A stretch of 64,000 nt of DNA from Arion vulgaris (Eukaryota > Mollusca > Gastropoda > Stylommatophora > Arionidae), in assembly GCA_020796225.1 (NCBI GenBank), contig CM036758.1, positions 27,079,897 to 27,143,896 of the forward strand. Direction: 5' to 3'. This document shows, piece by piece, positions 26,430-37,508 of the stretch (positions are counted from its first letter, which is position 1; each line of letters opens with the position of its first letter). The position numbers and the translations under genes are program-made. The notes under the pieces were generated by a model, which was not told where the DNA came from, ran no database searches, and saw only the letters and a list, made by a program, of their open reading frames with translations.

Positions 26430-26640
26430 ATATTTACTATGTATTTTTGTATGGTTCAGAAACATGGAATTTAATAAGATTTAGAAACAAAATTAATATA
26501 TTTTGAGATGTAGACATACATAAAATAGTTGATATTGATGAACAGAAAACAGACATAGAAGTTTTGGAAAATATTCATGAAAAAGAAGTAATAGGAAATA
26601 AAAATACAAGAAATACAATATTTCGTCAACATAAAGAAAC
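26430..26640 (+). pseudogene. LINE C-terminal fragment (plus strand)
   Basis: The plus strand reads LYGSETWNL near 26447, then after a stop DVDIHKIVDIDEQKTDIEVL and a following helix-like stretch. This is the LLYGSETW...MWIYRRILKISW...EVL order found downstream of the reverse transcriptase core. It is broken by at least one stop. Confidence 0.55.
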
Positions 26641-27009
26641 ATGACACATTGATTCAAATATTATTAGAAAGGGAAGTTGGGAAAAAAACGAACAAGGTGA
26701 AGGCTGAGAAACAAGTGGGAGGGAAACATCAAGGGAAGGGCAAATTACAGCCTGACAAATGCAACATCAAGCAAAAAACAGGGATGTTATATGCAATAGC
26801 AGCCAACTTTATTGTGGGGACGGCGGCACTTGATGCCGATGATGATGAATATAAGATAGTAACTTATATACATACTCGTTTGTGCACTTTGGTGAAATAT
26901 TATGTTTATCAAACTGGATGCACTGATCAAATTGTGCACGAGAGGATAGTAGGTGATAAATGCAACACATTCTCCCCGTTGAATTAAGAAAGAAAACATA
27001 TTGTATAAG
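26641..27009. other. unassigned sequence
   Basis: An ORF of 112 codons (26649-26987, plus) shows no recognisable domain. The sequence may belong to the flanking LINE debris. Confidence 0.3.
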
Positions 27010-27150
27010 CGGGAAATAAGAGGGATAGGCTAGCAAAAGAAGGCGACTAGCAGACCGATACGAGATCAGCTATGAGGAAACCAAAACAACCATCGGTTCA
27101 GTACAAAGAAAGTGGGAAAGACCACCCACAAACAGCATCATAGATGGGCA
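27010..27150 (+). pseudogene. RNase H-type LINE fragment
   Basis: The plus strand in mixed frames reads a GNKRDRLAKEGD-like stretch followed by YEISYEETKTTIGSVQRKWE. This resembles the end of an RNase H domain (GNERADRLAKEG) and the linker that follows it in RNase H-bearing LINEs. It is short and broken. Confidence 0.4.
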
Positions 27151-27398
27151 CTTGTCAGCCTTAAGAACAAGTTGTTATATTTCCCCCCTCGTACTGGCCA
27201 TAACATAAAATTTGAGCACAAATGTTCAACAAATTTAAATTCACAACTAGTTTGTGTGAAAAGGCGGACATGACGGGCAGAGACAACCAAAAATCCAGCT
27301 GTTAGCAGGCCTGGGAAGAAACCGGCCCGATAAACAGAGCCCGTCAGAAGCTGCGAGGGACGGAGTTCCTAAAACAACAGCAAAATTTAGGAGAAAAT

Positions 27399-27640
27399 TC
27401 ACCGAGTGGTTACCGGGCCAAATTTGGTGAAAGAATAGAACCACTGTTACCGCCACGCATGTCGTAAGAGGCGACTAAGGAGGTTTGGCTGAAATCGAAA
27501 TGCATGGTCCAAACGTGTAGAAGTATATGATTAGGTCACCAAACCAATGTGCAACGTACACACATTCTTGGCAAAGATCAAACATATCACAAAGAGTGAT
27601 AGAATTTCAAAGAACGAACCAAGAAGAAGAAGGAGGAGTA
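27399..27640 (+). repeat. RepE dispersed repeat
   Basis: Second copy of RepE (see 23937). It shares AAGAATAGAACCACTGTTAC, GCATGTCGTAAGAGGCGACT and TTGGCAAAGATCAAACATA. It is followed by a short (GA)n near 27680. Confidence 0.75.
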
Positions 27641-27734
27641 GGAGAAAATTTGGTTCATCAGTCTAGGCAGGGATCGAGAGAGAGAGAGAGAATACATTAT
27701 TTATACAATCTACAAGCATCTGTGTGTTAGTGAT

Positions 27735-28075
27735 CAGTGATGGTCATCATCATTGCACTGCGGACAGGTCCATACGTGATCAAATCTTCTCTCAATTTCA
27801 TCAGTGAAGGTGACTGATCACTCAGGTTATGTAATTAATCAAACATTTTGTCCCCATAATCATCATCATCATCAAATAGCTTGTCCTAAGCTGAACTTTA
27901 CCAAACCCAACAGTCCTTCGGAATTTCTCCTCTCATAGGTCAGATATCCTGCCTCTGCGGAGGCATGCTCAAACCATCAGGTACATCCTGAACCATCTTT
28001 CTCCATGTTTTCCCTTCTCCTCTTTGCCGATACCTCCTTCCATGATGGTCTTTTCCTGTCATTTCTTGTCACTTT
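27735..28075 (-). pseudogene. LINE 3' coding end (minus strand)
   Basis: The minus strand reads RRGEGKTWRKMVQDV-like text near 27985-28040, then RGEIPKDCWVW near 27910-27950 and a KLFDDDDD tail (ATC/GAT repeats). This is a terminal segment of a non-LTR retrotransposon protein with several stops. It has no catalytic region. Confidence 0.5.
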
Positions 28076-28082
28076 TAGACTC

Positions 28083-28340
28083 CGCCCGTGTGTTATCGCC
28101 CATCAAGGAGCAAAGAATAGTACCACTGCGATCTACAAAGCATGTCCTAGGAGGTGACTCAGTAGGGCAAGGAAATCTACCCATGAATAAAAAAAACATC
28201 GAGAAATCGGATGGGTGGCCTACTTGTAGGCGCATAACTGGCACAACGTACAATCGCGCTTTTGGCTCAGTTCACGTACAAATCACACAGAGTGGTTAAC
28301 AAGTATTCGATATGGAGATTTCGAAGAAGAAGAAGAACCA
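28083..28340 (+). repeat. RepA dispersed repeat
   Basis: Same ordered blocks as at 15320, ending in GAAGAAGAAGAA at about 28325-28340. Confidence 0.8.
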
Positions 28341-28519
28341 GATGAGAAAGCGAAAGAGAGAGAGAAAACCATAGACATACATGGAAAAGAAATTTGGAGG
28401 TAAAGATTAAAGATATACGGAAGAGCTGTAAGGAACTATAAGACATAGTTAAGACAGAGTTAAGACAGTAAACAGAAGTCAGTAGATAGGAAGATACACG
28501 GAGTAAGAAAGTTAACAGA

Positions 28520-28930
28520 AGAATGCAGAGAAAAAAGATGCTTTATAAGATGGAAAAGGGAAGATAGGAAAACAGTAAGACAAAGAAAGGACGACATGAA
28601 ACAAAAAAAATGAGAGAGGAGGGTAGGAAACACAAAAGGAGAGAGGAAGACAGAAAACAAAAGATGCAAAAGGAGGGTAGGAAACACAGAGCAGACGAGG
28701 AAGACAGAAAACAAAAAGATGCAGAGAAGAAAACAAGAAACAAAAAGATGCAGAGATGAGGATGAGAAAAGAAATAGAAAAAACAAAAAAGCTGGGAAAA
28801 GAAGACAGGAAACAGAAAGATGCAAGAAGGAAGACAAGAAACAAAAAGATTGGGAGATCAAGACAGAAACAGAAATATAGGAGAAGAAAGATAGGAAAAC
28901 AGAAATATGTGAAGAGAAAGACAAAAGACA
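28520..28930. repeat. GA-rich minisatellite, short allele
   Basis: A few units of the 56-bp purine-rich repeat seen at 32025-33600 (GGAAGACAGAAAACAAAAAG, GATGCAGAGAGGAGGGTAGG). The pyrimidine-rich minus strand lacks stops, so it shows long Ser/Phe/Leu ORFs that are not genes. Confidence 0.85.
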
Positions 28931-29504
28931 TAAAAGATAATAATTATATGTGAAGAGAAAGACAAAAAACATACCCGATAAATCATAAACTTTCATCAGA
29001 TCCCATGCCCCAGTAGACTGTATTGTTTCTAAACTTATCTCCATCTCGTGTGTTATAAAAACAGGTCAGTTTTAGCTCGTCACCTAAATCCCAAGGATGC
29101 AGACGAGAGAATTAATGTGTATATTATAGGAAGCTTAATATCTTAATATAGGTTAATATCTTCAAAAGTTTCCAGCACGTGATAACTGTCAAAGATTGAG
29201 ATCTGATGTCGCTAGGACTTTCATAAGAAGATTTTTGAGATCTCGAAATCGAAACGGACCATGCTTTCATTGAATATATTTGTTAACATCTCAGACTGAA
29301 CGAAGAAGAACTTATCAAAGATAAAAAAAATACAAGTATAATACCATCTTACCAGGTAGCACCTGAACGGGGTCATCAAAGTTGTGATAGGAAGGGTGAT
29401 TGTAGTCAAACTCGGCGTCATTAACAATTTTGCCAACTTTTTTTTCCTGATCTGAAGAGTTCCAAAATACCGCCATCACCTATAATAAAAAATATATTCG
29501 TTTA

Positions 29505-29755
29505 TGTTGCTCATACATAGTAATGAAGACAGAGAGAACAGTCTGGGACAGCATGAAAGAAATAAGGCTGAAATAATTGTTCAAGACGTCAGATAGAGGT
29601 ATCAGCAATGATTTGAGAGAGTGACCCATGTGGCTCATACATAGTAATGAAGACAGGGGAAAAGTCTGGGACAGCATGAAAGAAATATGGCTGAAATAAT
29701 TATTCAAGACTTCAGAGAGAGGTATCAGCAATGATTTGAGAGAGTGACCTGGGTA
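29505..29755. repeat. ~123-bp repeat, two copies
   Basis: Two copies of a unit with CTCATACATAGTAATGAAGA, GGACAGCATGAAAGAAATA and GAGGTATCAGCAATGATTTG. The matching array right of the gap (34320-35065) has about six. Confidence 0.9.
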
Positions 29756-30325
29756 AAAAAGAACATTTGAAGTGCTCAAAGAATGGATGGTTATGGAATG
29801 AAGTAACGTTGTTTTTCTTAATCTCTCACCCACCTCCTTCTTCTTCGTGTATCATGTCTTTTGCAAAACGTTGCTTTCATCACAGTCCATCTGAGAGAGT
29901 ATTGATTTCAGGCCAGTTCTCTCGCCTTCTCTACTGTCGTGTTCAAGGTTTATATATTGTCTTTGCCACCAGGGGTTCTCTGTCTCTTTTTCCAAGAACC
30001 GTGATATTCTTTATAGTTCTCTCTAAAAACTATAACGCTTAGTAATATTGCCATCACACTTTCGTGTTACCAATGGAATATAGGGCTTCAACTGTCGCTC
30101 TCCACTTAACATTATGTTATGTTATCTTTTTCAGTTCTGCCCATTGCTGGCCTCTTCTTTCATTGCCATATAGTTTTTGTTATTCCCACTCCTTTCTTAC
30201 CTGGTTTGTTTCAGTAAAGTACTATTGGCTATATTTTTCGGTTGTTTCCTATGGTGTGTACAATACATCGCAACTTTTTCTTCTTATTCTCCAGTTGTAT
30301 TGGTTTCTGTTCTGTTTTTCTCAAC

Positions 30326-30326
<1 letters not shown>

Positions 30327-30392
<66 letters not shown>
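30327..30392. repeat. (CT)n(AT)n compound microsatellite
   Basis: A CT run directly followed by an AT run. The matching position right of the gap is 35633-35698. Confidence 0.95.
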
Positions 30393-30394
<2 letters not shown>

Positions 30395-30412
30395 AACTTC
30401 TGGCCCTTTGCA

Positions 30413-31270
30413 AGGGCGTCTCAGTTGAAGATGATGATAAGGTGCTCGTTTTTTGTTTAAAAATACTTGGTTCATTCTCGTGCGGAGCAATCGGACTATT
30501 TTTCCAGAGATCCACAATCTCAATGTAGGGGGATCGAGTTTCTAGTCATATCAGAGATAAACGATAAAACGTAAGTCCCGTGTTCAAGTACATGCATGTA
30601 CAAAAAAACCGTTGACAGTTGAAAATAGATACAAGTATGCTGCAAAACCGATGCCCTGTAGCATTCATTAAAATTGTTAAAATAAAATTCCTACAACCAT
30701 TTTTACTATCTTAAAAATTACACCGGACACCCTCGACGGTGCTACAGAGTTCATGCACTTTTCCTTTGTAAGTAAGATCGGAGCACACATGGTTGGTTAT
30801 TCACTGAAGTGTAGCGGGTCACTTCCGGGTTGCCAACATGGTGGTTGTGAATATTCCTAACGGATAAACTGTGCGCGATTTCTTGTGATTGCGGTGTGAT
30901 TGACGCGGTTTCTGACCACTATAAGCGGATAGAATGTGCTAATTAGTGTCCGTGTATGTATGGTCAGAACAAATACCTGACCGTACATTGTGCCCTTGAG
31001 CGTGCCGGCACCGTATCGGAGAATAGCGTGACCTGTTATCGATTAGGTAGCGCACCGAGTGGCAATGGACTAAGAGCGAGTCCAACCTGCTGCCTTGTAG
31101 GTTAATAAATCAAGGCTAAAGGTGGGTAGCCTGACAGAAACGCCGCAGAAGACGGGTGCACACTGTGCAGCGCAATTCGTTTTACGACAACATCGACTAG
31201 TAGTAGTACTGAAGTATAGCAATGATGATCCTTTCTATCAATCAATTATTCAATCAATCAATCTATCAAG
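30413..31270 (+). mobile_element. SINE-D copy split by a 392-bp insertion
   Basis: The ends are 30413-30815 and 31208-31270. It aligns with the other SINE-D copies: 42519 (-), 47224 (-), 58083 (+) and a partial one at 44745 (-). The 5' part has degenerate tRNA-like promoter boxes. The middle holds TTTCCAGAGATCCACAATCT and CGATAAAACGTAAG. The 3' part holds GGTGCTACAGAGTTCATGCA, and the tail is (TCAA)n. It is interrupted by the element at 30816-31207. Confidence 0.8.
30816..31207. mobile_element. 392-bp insertion within SINE-D
   Basis: It is bounded by ACTGAAGTGTAGC (30803-30815) and ACTGAAGTATAGC (31208-31220), a 13-bp target-site duplication with one difference. It starts GGGTCACTTCCGGG and ends in a (TAG)n-like run (CTAGTAGTAGT). 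It has no ORF of note. The duplication and simple tail point to a short retroposed element whose family I cannot name. Its copy right of the gap is itself split by LINE-T. Confidence 0.75.
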
Positions 31271-31403
31271 ACCACATGATATGGAGTATATGACGATAAC
31301 ATCTGTTGATGAATGTCTGCAGCTTGGATGTAATATTCTGGATCACGTGACATACTCATAGCTATAGGAAAACATACGTTTATACATATCTATATAATAT
31401 ATA

Positions 31404-31648
31404 GCGTCTGTAGCTCAAGCGGTAGTGAGCTCGATCACGAACCCAAGCGTACCTGGTTCAAACCCACGGTGGGCAAATTTGGAAGCAAATTCGTTTCTGT
31501 GGGATTTTACAAAAGGTAAAATAGACCTCACCGTTCAGAAAGCAATGGCAAACTACTGAACGTATAAATAGTGTCTAGAAAATCAACGACTTGTTTACTG
31601 TGGTTGATGGCTACGTCCTTTAGGATATGCCACGATTTTCATTTCATA
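31404..31648 (+). mobile_element. SINE-A, tRNA-derived
   Basis: The head reads as a tRNA-like promoter: an A-box-like TAGCTCAAGCGG at 31411-31422 and a B-box-like GGTTCAAACCC at 31454-31464. A conserved body follows (ACCGTTCAGAAAGCAATGGC, TGGTTGATGGCTACGTCC) ending in CACGATTTTCATTTC. Copies: 39900 (same locus right of the gap) and 55389. It is presumably transcribed by RNA polymerase III and mobilised by a LINE; the partner is unknown. Confidence 0.85.
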
Positions 31649-31804
31649 TAATATATATATATATATATATATCTATAGGAAAACATATGTGATCAAAATA
31701 TTTCAGATTTCGAAACATAACTATCACTTATATTTAATTACCTAATTTTGAATTTACTTGTATGTAGTTCCTCCTATGTATTTGAGTTTCTTCTTCTTTG
31801 AACG

Positions 31805-31904
31805 NNNNNNNNNNNNNNNNNNNNNNNNNNNNNNNNNNNNNNNNNNNNNNNNNNNNNNNNNNNNNNNNNNNNNNNNNNNNNNNNNNNNNNNNNNNNNNNN
31901 NNNN
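31805..31904. other. 100-N scaffold gap
   Basis: Exactly 100 N, the usual placeholder for a join of unknown size. The sequence left of it equals the end, and the sequence right of it equals the beginning, of the same duplicated block. Confidence 1.
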
Positions 31905-32024
31905 AGGGAAAAGAAATTTGGAGTAAAGATTAAAGATATAGGAAGAGCTGTGAACTATAGACATAGTTAAGACAGTAAACAGAAGTCAGTAGATGAGGAA
32001 GATACAGGAGTAAGAAAGTTACGA

Positions 32025-33600
32025 AGAATGCAGAGAAAAAAGATGCTTTATAAGGATGCAGAAAGGAAGATGAAAAAAGTAAGACAAAGAAAGGACGACA
32101 TGAAACAAAAAGATGCAGAGAGGAGGGTAGGAAACACAGAGGAGACGAGGAAGACAGAAAACAAAAGATGCAGAGAGGAGGAAGGAAACACAGGGGAGAC
32201 AGGAAGACAGAAAACAAAAGATACAGAGAGGAGGGTAGGAAACACAGAGGGACAGGAAGACATAAAACAAAAAGATACAGAGAGGAGAGTAGGAAACACA
32301 GAGGAGACGAGGAAGACAGAAAACAAAAAGATGCAGAGAGGAGGGTAGGAAACACAGAGGAGACGAGGAAGACAGAAAACAAAAAGATGCAGAGAGGAGG
32401 GTAGGAAACACAGAGGAGACGAGGAAGACAGAAAACAAAAAGATGCAGAGAGGAGAGTAGGAAACACAGAGGCGACGAGGAAGACAGAAAACAAAAAGAT
32501 ACAGAGAGGAGGGTAGGAAACACAGAGGAGACGAGGAAGACAGAAAACAAAAGATGCAGAGAGGAGGTAGGAAACAAGAGGAGACGAGGAAGACAGAAAA
32601 CAAAAAGATGCAGAGAAGAAAACAAAAATAAAAGATGCAAAGGAGGAAGGAAGCACAAAGGAGACGAGGAAGACAGAAAACAAAAAGATGCAGAGAGGAG
32701 AGTAGGAAACACAGAGGAGACGAGGAAGACAGAAAACAAAAAGATGCAGAGAGGAGGGTAGGAAACACAGAGGCGACGAGGAAGACAGAAAACAAAGATG
32801 CAGAAGAAAACAGAAATAAAAAGATGCAAGAGGAGGAAGGAAACACAAAGGAGACGAGGAAGACAGAAAAAAAAAAGATGCAGAGAGGGGGAGTGAAACA
32901 CAGAGGAGACGAGGAAGACAGAAAACAAAAAGATGCAGAGAGGAGAGTAGGAAACAAAGAGGAGACGGGGAAGACAGAAAACAAAAGTGCAGAGAAAAAA
33001 CAAGAAAAAAAAAGATGCAGAGAGGAGGAGAAGGAAACAAGAGGAGACAGAAGACAGAAAACAAAAATGCAGAGGGAGGGTAGGAAACAAAGAGGAGACG
33101 AGGAAGACAGAAAACAAAAAGATGCAGAAGAGAAAAAAAGAAATAAAAAGATGCAGAGAGGGGGGAAAGGAAAAAAAGAGGAGACGAGGAAGACAGAAAA
33201 CAAAAGATGCAAGAAGAAAACAAGAACAAAAAGATGCAGAGAGGAGGAAGGAAACAAAGAGGAGCGGGAAAGACAGAAAACAAAAGATGCAGAGAGGAGG
33301 GTAGGAAACAAAGAGGAGACGAGGAAGACAGAAAACAAAAAGATGCAGAGAGGAGGGTAGGAAACAAGGAGACGAGGAAGACAGAAAACAAAAAGATGCA
33401 GAGAGGAGAGTAGGAAACACAGAGGAGACGAGGAAGACAGAAAACAAAAAGATGCAGAGAAGAAAACAAGAAACAAAAAGATGCAGAGAGGAGGGTAGGA
33501 AACACAGAGGAGACGAGGAAGACAGAAAACAAAAAGATGCAGAGAAGAAAACAAGAAACAAAAAGATGCAGAGATGAGGATGAGAAAAAGAAAATATAAA
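32025..33600. repeat. GA-rich 56-bp minisatellite, long allele
   Basis: About 28 units of a 56-bp purine-rich repeat (GATGCAGAGAGGAGGGTAGG, AACACAGAGGAGACGAGGAA, GACAGAAAACAAAAA). A shorter unit variant with GCAGAAGAAAACAAGAA is interspersed. 56 is not a multiple of three, yet all three minus frames stay open for hundreds of codons because the strand is pyrimidine-rich. The 624-, 587- and 537-codon ORFs here are not protein evidence. Confidence 0.95.
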
Positions 33601-34319
33601 ACACAAAAATGCTGAAATGAAGACAGGAAACAGAAATATGCAAGAAGGAAGACAAAAACAAAAGATTGGGAGATCAAGACAAGTAAACAGAAATATACGG
33701 AGAGAAAGATAGGAAACAGAAATATATGAAGAAAGAAAAAAGGCATACGAAAATACATAATTATATGTGAAGAGAAAGACAAAAGACATACGCAGATAAA
33801 TCATAAACTTACATCAGATCCCATGCCCCAGTAGACTGTATTGTTTCTAAACTTATCTCCATCTCGTGTGTTATAAAAACAGGTCAGTTTTAGCTCGTCA
33901 CCTAAATCCAGGATGCAGACGAGAGAATTAATGTTATATTATAGAAGCTTAATATCTTAATATAGGTTAATATCTTCTACAAAGCTTTCCAGCACGTGAT
34001 AACTGTCAAAGATTGAGATCTGGATGTCGCTAGTGCACTTTCATAAGAAGATTTTTGGAGATCTCGAAATCGGAAACGGACCACTGCTTTCATTGAATAT
34101 ATTTAAGTTAACATCTCAGACTGAACGAAGAACTTATCAAAGAAAAAAATACAAGTATAATACCATCTTCCCAGGTAGCACTGAACAGAGGTCATCAAAG
34201 TTGTGATAGGAAGGGTGATTGTAGTCAAACTCAGGGGTCATTAACAATTGTGCCAACTTTTTGTCCTGATCTGAAGAGTTCCAAAATACCGCCATCACCT
34301 ATAATAAAAAATATATTCG

Positions 34320-35065
34320 TTTATGTTGCTCATACATAGTAATGAAGACAGAGATAACAGTCTGGGACAGCATGAAAGAAATAAGGCTGAAATAATTGTT
34401 CAAGACTTCAGATAGAGGTATCAGCAATGATTTGAGAGAGTAACCCATGTGGCTCATACATAGTAATGAAGACAGAAAAACAGTATGGGACAGCATGAAA
34501 GAAATAAGGCTGAAATAATTGTTCAAGACTTCAGATAGAGGTATCAGCAATGATTTGAGAGAGTGACCCATGTGGCTCATACATAGTAATGAAGACAGAG
34601 AGAACAGTCTGGGACAGCATGAAAGAAATAAGGCTGAAATAATTGTTCAAGACGTCAGATAGAGGTATCAGCAATGATTTGAGAGAGTGACCCATGTGGC
34701 TCATACATAGTAATGAAGACAGAGAGAACAGTCTGGGACAGCATGAAAGAAATAAGGCTGAAATAATTGTTCAAGACTTCAGATAGAGGTATCAGCAATG
34801 ATTTGAAGAGTGACCATGTGGCTCATACATAGTAATGAAGACAGAGAGAACAGTATGGGACAGCATGAAAGAAATAAGGCTGAAATAATTGTTCAAGACT
34901 TCAGATAGAGGTATCAGCAATGATTTGAGAGAGTGACCCATGTGGCTCATACATAGTAATGAAGACAGAGAGAACAGTATGGGACAGCATGAAAGAAATA
35001 AGGCTGAAATAATTGTTCAAGACTTCAGATAGAGGTATCAGCAATGATTTGAGAGAGTGACCTGG
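34320..35065. repeat. ~123-bp tandem repeat, about six copies
   Basis: The same unit as at 29505-29755, expanded threefold. Units are nearly identical, differing at sites such as CAGTCTGGG/CAGTATGGG and GACTTCAG/GACGTCAG. Confidence 0.95.
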
Positions 35066-35630
35066 ATACAAACGAACATTTGAAGTGCTCAAAGAATGGA
35101 TGGTTATGGAATGAAGTAACATTATTTCTCTTAATCTCTCATTACCTCCTTCTTCTTCGTGTATCATGTCTTTTGCAAAACGTTGCTTTCATCACAGTCC
35201 ATCTGAGAGAGTATTGATTTCAGGCCAGTTCTCCCGTCTTCTCTACTGTCGTGTTCAAGGTTTATATATTGTCTTTGCCACCAGGGGTTCTCTGTCTCTT
35301 TTTCCAAGAACTGTGATATTCTTTCTAGTTCTCTCTAAAAACTATAACGCTTAGTAATATTGCCATCACACTTTCGTGTTACCAATAGAGTATGAGCTTC
35401 AACTGTCGCTCTCCACTTAACATTATGTTATGTTATCTTTTTCAGTTCTGCCCATTGCTGGCCTCTTCTTTCATTGCCATATAGTTTTGTTATTCCACTC
35501 CTTTCTTACCTGGTTTGTTTCAGTAAAGTACTATGGCTATATTTTTCAGTTGTTTCCTATGTGTGTACAATACATCCGACTTTTCTTCTTATTCTCCAGT
35601 TGTATTGGTTTCTGTTCTGTTTTTCTCAAC

Positions 35631-35632
<2 letters not shown>

Positions 35633-35698
<66 letters not shown>
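35633..35698. repeat. (CT)n(AT)n compound microsatellite
   Basis: Counterpart of 30327-30392, with slightly different run lengths. Confidence 0.95.
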
Positions 35699-35700
<2 letters not shown>

Positions 35701-35931
35701 AACTTCTGGCCCTTTGCAAGGCGTCTCAGTTGAAGATGATGATAAGGTGCTCGCTTTTTGTTTCAAAAATACTTGGTTCATTCCTCGTGCGGAGCAATCG
35801 GACTATTTTTCCAGAGATCCACAATCTCAATGTAGGGGGATCGAGTTTCTAGTCATATCAGAGATAAACGATAAAACGTAAGTCCGTGTTCAAGTACATG
35901 CATGTACAAAAAACCGTTGACAGTTGAAAAT

Positions 35932-37323
35932 GAGGCATGTTCAAATGAAAACGGGGCTTGTGGATTTATTTAAAAAGTATCATACGCAAATTAATAGTTT
36001 AAACGGAATTAAACAAAGCAACCACTTGTGAATAAGAATGCACCTGGGTTTATCAGAAAAAATCTCCGTATGCATTTAGGCAAGCATCCCACTGTTTAGG
36101 TAGACGTCGAATGCCGTCCGAGAAAAAGATGCGTGGCTGCTCACTGAACCATGTAGGGCACCGCTGTCTTCACGTCTGCGTCGCTGTTGAATCGCTGTCC
36201 TTTAGTGCTTTCTTCAACGGTCCGAACAAATGGAAATCACACGGGGACAAATCGGGACTATAGGCTGGGTGATGAAGAACTTCCCAATTCTTCTTTGCCA
36301 ATGTTTCCTGTACAATTTTTGCTACGTGCGGACGAGCGTTGTCGTGGAGAAGAATCACACCTTGAGAAAGCTTGCCTGGTCGCGTAGCCTTGATGGCCTT
36401 ATGCAGCTTGTCTAAAGTGTCTTTATAATGGGCGGCATTGATGTTGACACCAGGTTCCTTAAAATCGGCCAACAAAAGCCCTTCATGGTCAAAAAATGCA
36501 GTCACCATAACCTTCCGAGCAGAAACCTGTGTCTTGATTTTTTGGGGTTTTGGTGAACCTGGATGTTTTCATTGCATGCTGTCAATTTTGCTGCTCGGTT
36601 CATAGTGGTGGCACCACGATTCACCACCTGCCACAATGCTCAACAGAAATGCATCACCCTCTGTCCTGTAACGCATCAAGTGGTTCAAACTCCACCCCAT
36701 CCGTTCTTCCTTATGGTGGTCAGTCAACATCCGTTGGACCCACTGTGAACACACCTTCCGATAGTTCAATTTCTTCCGAACAACCATGTGGGTTGTCCCA
36801 ATTGACATATGGAATTCTTCTGCAAGCGAACGAATGCTCCGACGACGGTCAGTCAGTACTGCTTTATCAAGCAAGTCTATGGCTTCTTCTGTTGCAACAA
36901 TATGCGCCTGACCTGGCCGTGCAAGATCTGCTGTTAACTCACTATGGCTTCTTCTGTTGCAACAATATGCGCCTGACCTGGCCGTGCAAGATCTGCTGTT
37001 AACTCGCGCCCATTCCATCACTCTTGTCCTCGACAAACATTTGTCACCATATGCTGCCTTCATTCTCCGATGAATGTCTACTGATTGACATCCTTCAAAT
37101 GAAAGAAACTGGATCACAGCATGCTGATTTACTTTGGACGGGTTCGGAATCACACCCGCCATATTGTTAACAGTCTCCTGCAGCACATATGCATGCTGGG
37201 AAGATGAACATGTAACCGTATGTTAATTATTGGATACTCATTACTAGTGCAAAATTTCATCAATATCCGTGCACTCTAGCACGCGTGGTGTAACAAGTCC
37301 CGTTTTCATTTGAACACGCCTCG
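35932..37323 (-). mobile_element. mariner-family DNA transposon
   Basis: About 1392 bp with terminal inverted repeats: GAGGCATGTTCAAATGAAAA at the left, and at the right the reverse complement of GAGGCGTGTTCAAATGAAAA, each followed by CGGG-CTTGT. A TA dinucleotide flanks the right end (37324-37325); at the left only T remains, with two bases apparently lost. The uninterrupted site is preserved at 30621-30635 in the other block copy (GAAAATAGATACAAG). Size, inverted ends and TA target are those of mariner elements, which move by cut-and-paste. Confidence 0.92.
36065..37186 (-). pseudogene. mariner transposase, DD34D, inactivated
   Basis: From 37186 downward come an N-terminal helix-turn-helix region (QFLSFEGCQSVDIHRRM, TRVMEWAR), a second DNA-binding part (SIRSLAEEFHMSIGTTH), then the catalytic domain. 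The second and third catalytic aspartates are in LLHDNARPH and YSPDLSPCDFHLF with exactly 34 residues between them, the mariner DD34D spacing. The first, normally in TGDE-W, reads AGGESW: codon 36623-36625 is GGT, so the aspartate is replaced by glycine. An in-frame TGA at 36569-36571 replaces an expected tryptophan. A 65-bp tandem duplication (units at about 36877-36941 and 36942-37006) puts the first unit out of frame. The last about 35 codons lie in another frame below 36170. The enzyme cannot be active as read. Confidence 0.92.
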
Positions 37324-37508
37324 TAGATACAAGTATGCTACAAAACCGATGCCCTGTAACATTCATTAAAATTGTTAAAATAAAATTCCTACAACCATTT
37401 TTACTATCTTAACAATTACACCAGACACCCTCGACGGTGCTACAGAGTTCATGCACTTTTCCTTTATAGCAAGATCGGAGCACAAATGGTTATTCACTGA
37501 AGTGTAGC

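Larger units (their letters stand above)
28380..31804. repeat. left copy of a large duplicated block (ends at scaffold gap)
   Basis: From GGAAAAGAAATTTGGAG at about 28383 to the edge of the N gap, this block matches 31905-40300 in the same order and orientation. Order of contents: GA-rich minisatellite, ~123-bp repeat, CT/TA microsatellite, SINE-D split by a 392-bp insertion, SINE-A, TA run. It lacks the mariner and LINE-T insertions of the right copy and has shorter arrays. It stops inside the tail of a RepA copy (CTTCTTTGAACG). Confidence 0.95.

Noticed and set aside
31404..31480. Functional tRNA gene
   Set aside because: A and B boxes are present but the same head with a long shared body recurs at 39900 and 55389, so it is a SINE head; the same reasoning applies to 40816, 45978, 58723 and 63705.
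31930..33804. Minus-strand ORFs of 624, 587 and 537 codons, Ser/Phe/Leu-rich
   Set aside because: All three frames are open at once over a purine-rich 56-bp repeat whose complement has almost no stop codons; no domain or start context.
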